Of a DNA stretch of 64,000 nt, positions 59,073 to 64,000 are shown one piece after another (the stretch's first letter is position 1; each line of letters begins with the position of its first letter). This DNA comes from Gilliamella sp. B3022. Lineage in GTDB: Bacteria; Pseudomonadota; Gammaproteobacteria; Enterobacterales; Orbaceae. A program made the translations under genes and the position numbers. The notes under the pieces were generated by a model. It did no database searches, was not told the DNA's origin, and saw only the letters and a program-made list of their open reading frames with translations. The stretch lies in the NCBI RefSeq assembly GCF_028751545.1, contig NZ_CP071867.1, forward strand, positions 620,001 to 684,000. Direction: 5' to 3'.

Positions 59073-59219
59073 GGCGATGATTTTAATAAAAATAAATATA
59101 ATTTATTTGGTTATACACTAAACAGTTGATAATTTGTTCTGTATAATTACAAAAGTCAAATATAATAAGATTAATAATTTTAAGATGTTAATATGAAAAT
59201 ATTGGAGTAAAGCATAGCA

Positions 59220-61187
59220 ATGGTTGAATTATCTTTTAATTTTGCTGAAATTAAATTAGTAACGAATGAGTTCTCTGTATATCGTACAGAATATGATAAA
59301 AAATTATTTGATGAATGCAGAAAAGATCCTAACAAAGATTTTTTTTATTATCGATATGGTGAACATATATATGCTTTCCCCCAAACTCCCTCTTTGACAA
59401 AGCCCATTGGATTTCAAAATGAAATTATTAAAATCAATGAAAATACTAGGATTTTTGCTAAATTTCTTAGTTTATTATTTAAGAGTTACTTTGAGTCTAA
59501 AGGACGAAAGATTTATTATTCGAAGTATTCATCCCTTTTTTATTTCAATATTCAACAAAAGTCCCCTGAATTAATTGGAGATTTAGAGCTTGTACCTAAA
59601 TGTTTTTTTTCTGTAAATCCATTATTTACTAATTCTGGAAATATAGTTTTTATATTAACTATATCCAAAGAATTTAAACCTAAATTTAATTGTACGTTAG
59701 AAAAGTTGGAGGAAGAAAGAATTGATGTACAGGACTTTATAGTTAAAGAAGGATATATTCAGGCGAATAAATCAAATATAAAAAAATATTTAGAACGAAC
59801 AGGATTACAGAAAAGTTATAATTCAAAATATGAGCATGTATCTAGGAAAGAAGAAGAATATAATTTTATTTGTTCGACTTTTAATTATCTAACAAAAGAT
59901 TTGAGCCATATTGATAATGGTTTTAATCTTATAAAAACAATTGAACATCTACATATTTCTAATAGTAATTTCAGACAAATTATAATAGATAAACCAACTC
60001 TATATTATTATAACAATAGTACTACAAAAATGTACTTACATGAAGCCTTGAAAAATTATAAACCATTAAGTTTTGATAATTTTTATGATAAAAAAATAAA
60101 AATTTGTGCATTTATTCCAACGGTTGAGGCAGAACAATGCCAAAAATTCATTAATAAAATACATTCAAATCTAACTCAATATTTTCATATAGAAGATATA
60201 GAACTCACTAATTTTTTAGTAGAAAATGATAGAAATCAACATTTAGATATTATCTCTAAATTTAAAAATAAAGAGTATGAATTAGCTTTACTCTTTCTAA
60301 AAAGTGAAGATAAAAACCAAAGTAAAGCTCACTCTGATTATAACAAATTAAAATCTAAATTAATTAGTAAACAAATACCATCTCAAAACGTATTAGTTGA
60401 AAACGTACAGAATAGCAATGAGTATACACTAAGAAATTTTGCTTTAAACTTATATGCAAAATTAGGTGGAACAGCATGGTCTATAGAAAAAAAAACTATT
60501 GCAAATAATGAATTTATAATTGGAGTAGGTTCAACTATTGACGAGAAAGGTAATAGAAATATCGGATTTGCTAATATATTTGATCATTCTGGCTCCTATA
60601 TTGTTGGTAATTGTACACCCTTATGTGAAGTTAAAGACTATACTGAAAATTTGAAAACACACTTATCTTCAATAATTAGTAATACAATTATTAATGATAA
60701 AAATCTTTCAAAAGGGGATAAAATAAGATTAATATTCCATTTATTTAAGCCAGCTAGTGAAAAATATGAGTTATTTGCAATTAATGAATGTATCAAAAAA
60801 TATATAGATTATGATATTGAATTTGCAATTATAAATGTGAGCTATGCTCACCCATTTAAATTATTCAAAAATATTAATGAACAGCTTGAAAGGGGAAGAT
60901 TAATAAGTTTAACTCCCTATCAAGCCTTATTAAGTATGGGAGGAACTGGTCGAGTGCCTTTACAAATAAGATTGGATAAACGCTCTACATATAAGGATTT
61001 ATTAAAATTAAGTGAACAAGTTTTATTTTTTTCGCACCTTTCTCATCGTTCATTTATGCCGTCAAATAAGCCTGTTACAATAACGTATCCTCAAATTTTA
61101 GCAAAACTAACTAATGATTTACTTTCTATTCCTCATTGGGATCCTGATATGTTATATGGTATGGAGGATAAACTTTGGTTTATTTAG
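59220..61187 (+). CDS. Prokaryotic Argonaute, catalytically inactive PIWI (long-B-like)
   Basis: Guide-dependent nucleic-acid-binding protein, probably the sensor of a defence system. 655 aa. Residues 1-290: N-terminal part with a strand-rich block (LVPKCFFSVNPLFTNSGNIV); PAZ not clearly recognisable, perhaps reduced. MID about 291-420: 5'-phosphate-pocket residues Y374, K378/K380, Q389 (IPSQNVL) and K414 (AKLGGTAW). PIWI about 430-655: IIGVGST has Gly437 where the first catalytic Asp should be, and IFHLFKP (505-511) lacks the Asp of HxDG; this is the inactive-PIWI pattern. The end matches pAgos (RGRLISLTPYQALL, HRSFMPSNKPVTITYPQIL). Start after GGAG. The gene overlaps the membrane-protein gene by 13 bases and is more AT-rich than the core genes. 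It could instead be a short pAgo with an unusual N-terminal fusion. Confidence 0.88.
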   Translation: MVELSFNFAEIKLVTNEFSVYRTEYDKKLFDECRKDPNKDFFYYRYGEHIYAFPQTPSLTKPIGFQNEIIKINENTRIFAKFLSLLFKSYFESKGRKIYYSKYSSLFYFNIQQKSPELIGDLELVPKCFFSVNPLFTNSGNIVFILTISKEFKPKFNCTLEKLEEERIDVQDFIVKEGYIQANKSNIKKYLERTGLQKSYNSKYEHVSRKEEEYNFICSTFNYLTKDLSHIDNGFNLIKTIEHLHISNSNFRQIIIDKPTLYYYNNSTTKMYLHEALKNYKPLSFDNFYDKKIKICAFIPTVEAEQCQKFINKIHSNLTQYFHIEDIELTNFLVENDRNQHLDIISKFKNKEYELALLFLKSEDKNQSKAHSDYNKLKSKLISKQIPSQNVLVENVQNSNEYTLRNFALNLYAKLGGTAWSIEKKTIANNEFIIGVGSTIDEKGNRNIGFANIFDHSGSYIVGNCTPLCEVKDYTENLKTHLSSIISNTIINDKNLSKGDKIRLIFHLFKPASEKYELFAINECIKKYIDYDIEFAIINVSYAHPFKLFKNINEQLERGRLISLTPYQALLSMGGTGRVPLQIRLDKRSTYKDLLKLSEQVLFFSHLSHRSFMPSNKPVTITYPQILAKLTNDLLSIPHWDPDMLYGMEDKLWFI

Positions 61188-62050
61188 ATGAGTTGGAAAT
61201 AAAACTCATAAGTAAGGCATCAAATAGAGAAATAGCGATCTATAAAAGTTCTTGTTCTGAAAAGTACTACTTTGAATATAACCCAAATGATATCGAGAGT
61301 ATTATTTGTTCAGCTGCATGTTCGGATCCTCAGTCAGGATTAAGTACATTAACTTTGCTTAGAAATCAAAAGCCACCAAAAGGATTATACTATTTTAATA
61401 ACTTAACATTACTTTTGGCTGCAGCTAAAATTGACTTACATGGTGAATTAAAAAATATAAATAATTATATTAAATCTCATACATTTAAAGGTAAGTATAT
61501 TTTATCTAAATTGTTAAAGGAAAATTTTGATGCAGTAAGCAAAGAAAGTACTAATTCTATTGATAGATTGGCAGAAAAACTATATGGCAATGAAACAATT
61601 GTTATTGATGATATTTCTTGTTGTTTAACTTCTATTTCAGATTTATATGACTTTATTATTTTAAAAGATGCAGTTGCTAAAATAATGACTCAAATTAGTT
61701 TAATAAACAACCTCGATACATACAAAAAAATAGTCAGTATTAATAAGGGTATGGTTACGAGGATAAATTGTATATATACAATAATAATTATTATTGCTTT
61801 ATTAAGTGTAGCTCCCTTTATTACTTATAATCTTTATTGTAACTCGGAATTTTTTACGGCATTACAATCTACATATCAAATAATTATTACTATATTATCA
61901 TTTTTATTAGAAAGTCTATTTTATTTTGGAATAAAAAAGATTAGAGATTTTATAAAAAATAAAATACTATCTTTGCTTTATAAAATAATAAAAATAGACT
62001 ACTCTGAATTTAGTGAACTATTAAATAAAGTAAATAACATAAAAAAGTAG
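61175..62050 (+). CDS. Argonaute-coupled two-TM protein, putative membrane effector
   Basis: 291 residues, family not recognised. About 195 soluble residues (lysine/asparagine-rich, with helical stretches around 75-135), then two hydrophobic helices at about 198-220 and 233-255 and a basic helical tail. TTG start inside the end of the Argonaute gene, with a strong GGAGG seven bases before it; the overlap implies strict co-expression. Its layout corresponds to the membrane effectors found beside inactive long pAgos, which depolarise the membrane when the Argonaute detects an invader. That function is inferred from context and topology only. Confidence 0.75.
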   Translation: MVYLDELEIKLISKASNREIAIYKSSCSEKYYFEYNPNDIESIICSAACSDPQSGLSTLTLLRNQKPPKGLYYFNNLTLLLAAAKIDLHGELKNINNYIKSHTFKGKYILSKLLKENFDAVSKESTNSIDRLAEKLYGNETIVIDDISCCLTSISDLYDFIILKDAVAKIMTQISLINNLDTYKKIVSINKGMVTRINCIYTIIIIIALLSVAPFITYNLYCNSEFFTALQSTYQIIITILSFLLESLFYFGIKKIRDFIKNKILSLLYKIIKIDYSEFSELLNKVNNIKK

Positions 62051-62088
62051 ATACTATATCACATTGATTTATTAATAATTATTGATCG

Positions 62089-62115
62089 CTATGCCCACCT
62101 CCAACATGGGCATAG
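62089..62115. terminator. Hairpin after the Argonaute operon
   Basis: 9-bp stem CTATGCCCA / TGGGCATAG, 9-base loop, 38 bases after the effector stop; also between it and the convergent membrane-protein gene. No T-run. Confidence 0.55.
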
Positions 62116-62268
62116 ATAGAATGGCTAAGAAAACAGGATTGAAAATTTTAAAACTTAATTAAAATCATTTAATTGAACCTAAGTATTCCACTTACAACCC
62201 ATAAAGATCTCTTTTAATAAGTTAAATGAATATCAATAAAAACTGTTATTTATCTTTTATAGTTGAAT

Positions 62269-62949
62269 TTAATTCTTTATTTCTATGGTATTAAAAACGG
62301 GTGGAATCGTTAATTTAATTGAATAACATTCAGCACTGTTTTTTTTGATATAAACAATATCGTTACGTTTCTTACCACAGTCAGAAATATGAAAAGCATC
62401 AGCGATAATATAATAATCCCTCAATTCATCGGCAACATAAGATAATGGAAAAATTATACTAAACATTCCTATTATCACAAATGGTGCAAAGCAAAACTCA
62501 ATTGATTGTGTCTTTTTTCTATGCCTTGTAGTGTAAAAATTAAGAAATCCCCACCATGAAGATTTTATTTGATAAGGAATAAAATAGAATAGAAAAATTA
62601 AGATGACACCAATGCACAATGCAACTAACGTAGCATATATACTAACAGAGTAATTTAAATACTCAGGGTTGATGTCATAAATATAACTTAATGACTTCTC
62701 GGCATAAATGCGAGCAAAAAAATATAAAACACCAAAACTAAGCAAAAGTTTCCACCATTTATTTATACGAGATAATAATTGTTGATAATGAGTAACAACA
62801 TAAATAATAGTGGGAATATAAAAGATAATTCCAGCAATAATATAATATTGATTTGCTATTAGATAAAGTACTACAAAACACCAAAATAAGTTTAGTGATA
62901 TGCTCAAGAACCTATTTCTATTTAAATAATCACTTATTTTGTTCCACAT
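62269..62949 (-). CDS. Multi-TM hypothetical membrane protein
   Basis: 226 residues with about six hydrophobic segments (roughly 15-33, 36-54, 66-82, 102-127, 150-172), followed by a short soluble C-terminal tail with two cysteines (SDCGKKRNDIVYIKKNSAECYS). Family not recognised. It is 34 bases downstream of the PD-(D/E)XK/DUF5655 gene on the same strand and convergent with the Argonaute operon, and may belong to the same island. Confidence 0.55.
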   Translation of the reverse strand: MWNKISDYLNRNRFLSISLNLFWCFVVLYLIANQYYIIAGIIFYIPTIIYVVTHYQQLLSRINKWWKLLLSFGVLYFFARIYAEKSLSYIYDINPEYLNYSVSIYATLVALCIGVILIFLFYFIPYQIKSSWWGFLNFYTTRHRKKTQSIEFCFAPFVIIGMFSIIFPLSYVADELRDYYIIADAFHISDCGKKRNDIVYIKKNSAECYSIKLTIPPVFNTIEIKN

Positions 62950-62983
62950 ACTATTTATTATTCCTCATATAGAGCGTAGTTTC

Positions 62984-63895
62984 TTACAACACCTGCTTTA
63001 CCAAACTCATAATATATTCTAAATTCTTAGTATCAGTTACCGTCAACTCATAATCCCCATTTCCCCAATGACCAACATTCGAAACGTCTTTAGTGAGTTT
63101 TTTGGGATCATCAAGTTCATCTTTTTTGGCGTTAATCCATATCTTTAACGATTTACTTTGAATATGAATATCAACAATATTATTTTTACCCTGTTTAAAA
63201 GCAATATAAAATTTTTTAGGTGAGATTTCTAGATCTGTCGATAATGCTAAAATAGCATTCTTAAAGCTTTCATAAAGCTCTAGAACGTCATCTGATTTAT
63301 CCTCTAAATGGTAGTCTTCATCATATACAACTAACTCTTTGGTTACTTTATCTAATGCCGAATCTTTAGTATGTTGTACTTGTTTAATACTTGGTGCCGA
63401 CTTAGAACGTTTGATAGGGTTAATCGAAATTAAGTCATTATCAAACCGTTTAATTTCCCATAGTTCTATGGCTAAATCTTTGAAGTTAGTCGATTGTTTT
63501 TGATAATCAGTAAATGCAGGGGAAACAAAAATAATTTTACTTTGCGACCAATCAATTTGATGACGTTTTAAATTCGCTTGGCAAGATTCATTATACTCGA
63601 CAATAAAATCAGCCTGATAATCCAGCATAAGATTTAAGTAGGTCACGCCCTGATCAATAACACTAAAATTACGTTCACGTTTATATTCAATAATGACAAA
63701 CGCATTTGCTTCGGTATCATAAGCTAGGGTATCAATGCGGTAATCTTTAATTTTGAATTCAGATTTTACAAAAGTTAAATTACCAATAATATCTAAATTA
63801 TGTTCAAATAATGACTGGATCTCTTTTTCTAGTTTGAATGGTTTTTCTTTTAAGATAGTCAATTTTTGACTTTTATTTGTAAAAATTTGCATCAT
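62984..63895 (-). CDS. PD-(D/E)XK nuclease-like protein with DUF5655 domain
   Basis: 303 residues. N-terminal half has the restriction-endonuclease-like core: FKIKDYRIDTLAYDTEANAFVIIEYKRERN with D55 and the E-x-K pair (EYK), preceded by LEKEIQSLFEHNLD. The C-terminal half (about 190-303) is a DUF5655-type domain (KKFYIAFKQGKNNIVDIHI.. KDVSNVGHWGNGDYELTV). Such proteins are common and of unknown role; a DNA-binding or nuclease function is suggested by the fold. Start at the first of two ATGs. Its neighbourhood to an Argonaute system makes a defence role possible but unproven. Confidence 0.75.
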   Translation of the reverse strand: MMQIFTNKSQKLTILKEKPFKLEKEIQSLFEHNLDIIGNLTFVKSEFKIKDYRIDTLAYDTEANAFVIIEYKRERNFSVIDQGVTYLNLMLDYQADFIVEYNESCQANLKRHQIDWSQSKIIFVSPAFTDYQKQSTNFKDLAIELWEIKRFDNDLISINPIKRSKSAPSIKQVQHTKDSALDKVTKELVVYDEDYHLEDKSDDVLELYESFKNAILALSTDLEISPKKFYIAFKQGKNNIVDIHIQSKSLKIWINAKKDELDDPKKLTKDVSNVGHWGNGDYELTVTDTKNLEYIMSLVKQVL

Positions 63896-64000
63896 TATTT
63901 CCTAATCAATCTCATCATTTTTTATAGAATAAACGATTTCGTGTTTTTTTTCATTGTGTATAAAAATAAAGATATTACGAATATTAACCTAATCAGCACT

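Noticed and set aside
57697-64000. Second copy of the ssrA 3' end (attR)
   Set aside because: I looked by eye for CCGCCAGCTCCACCA to the right edge and did not find it; the boundary may lie outside the window.

Overview
The window looks like a chromosomal segment of an AT-rich gammaproteobacterium. The housekeeping genes (rlmD, relA, folA, secM-secA, mutT, smpB, ratA-rnfH, lolA, rarA, nrdA-nrdB, glnD, tmRNA with an ANDENYALAA-type tag) are of the enterobacterial/Pasteurella-like type. A type VI secretion effector cassette and a large galacturonate/pectin-fragment operon would fit a gut symbiont such as the Orbaceae (Gilliamella and relatives). That assignment is inference from gene content and base composition, not from a database search.

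Layout. 1-5.4 kb: stringent response and RNA/folate genes. 5.8-14.2 kb: an orphan T6SS module with VgrG, a two-TM accessory protein, a lipase effector with a Ser-hydrolase motif, and two nearly identical tandem Tli4-like immunity genes. 14.4-19.9 kb: Tat-exported multicopper oxidase, a divergent secM arrest-peptide gene, secA and mutT. 19.9-23.1 kb: a perfect 33-bp inverted repeat around a broken DUF4177 gene, then a minus-strand cluster ratA-rnfH-zur and two 4-TM EamA half-proteins, with smpB divergent. 23.1-26.6 kb: a GH172 (DUF2961) enzyme with an oligosaccharide:H+ symporter and a LacI regulator. 27.2-35.4 kb: hexuronate regulon exuT-uxaC-uxaB-uxaA plus a cytoplasmic GH28 polygalacturonase, with divergent exuR. 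35.9-46.1 kb: lolA, rarA, two secreted paralogues of unknown function, and nrdA-nrdB behind tandem NrdR-box-like sites. 46.5-56.1 kb: glnD, an AEC transporter, an HD hydrolase, the mprF-virJ pair (lysyl-phosphatidylglycerol synthesis and turnover) and a DMT transporter.

57.3-64 kb: ssrA (tmRNA) followed by an island-like stretch. Directly after ssrA lie remnants of a Ner-like regulator, a start-less minus-strand reading frame and the C-terminal end of a tyrosine recombinase. Then come an intact prokaryotic Argonaute that has lost its PIWI catalytic aspartates, a translationally coupled protein with two C-terminal membrane helices, a small membrane protein and a PD-(D/E)XK/DUF5655 protein. The Argonaute-membrane protein pair is the strongest candidate for an uncommon defence system: a guide-binding, non-cutting Argonaute that would trigger a membrane effector, comparable in layout to the inactive long pAgo systems with membrane effectors.

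Working together: oligogalacturonides or galacturonate enter by ExuT or another route, GH28 releases monomers in the cytoplasm, and UxaC/B/A convert them towards 2-keto-3-deoxygluconate, controlled by ExuR and probably CRP. The GH172 locus appears to be a second, separate oligosaccharide module. T6SS effector/immunity genes and the Argonaute operon are the conflict genes of the window.
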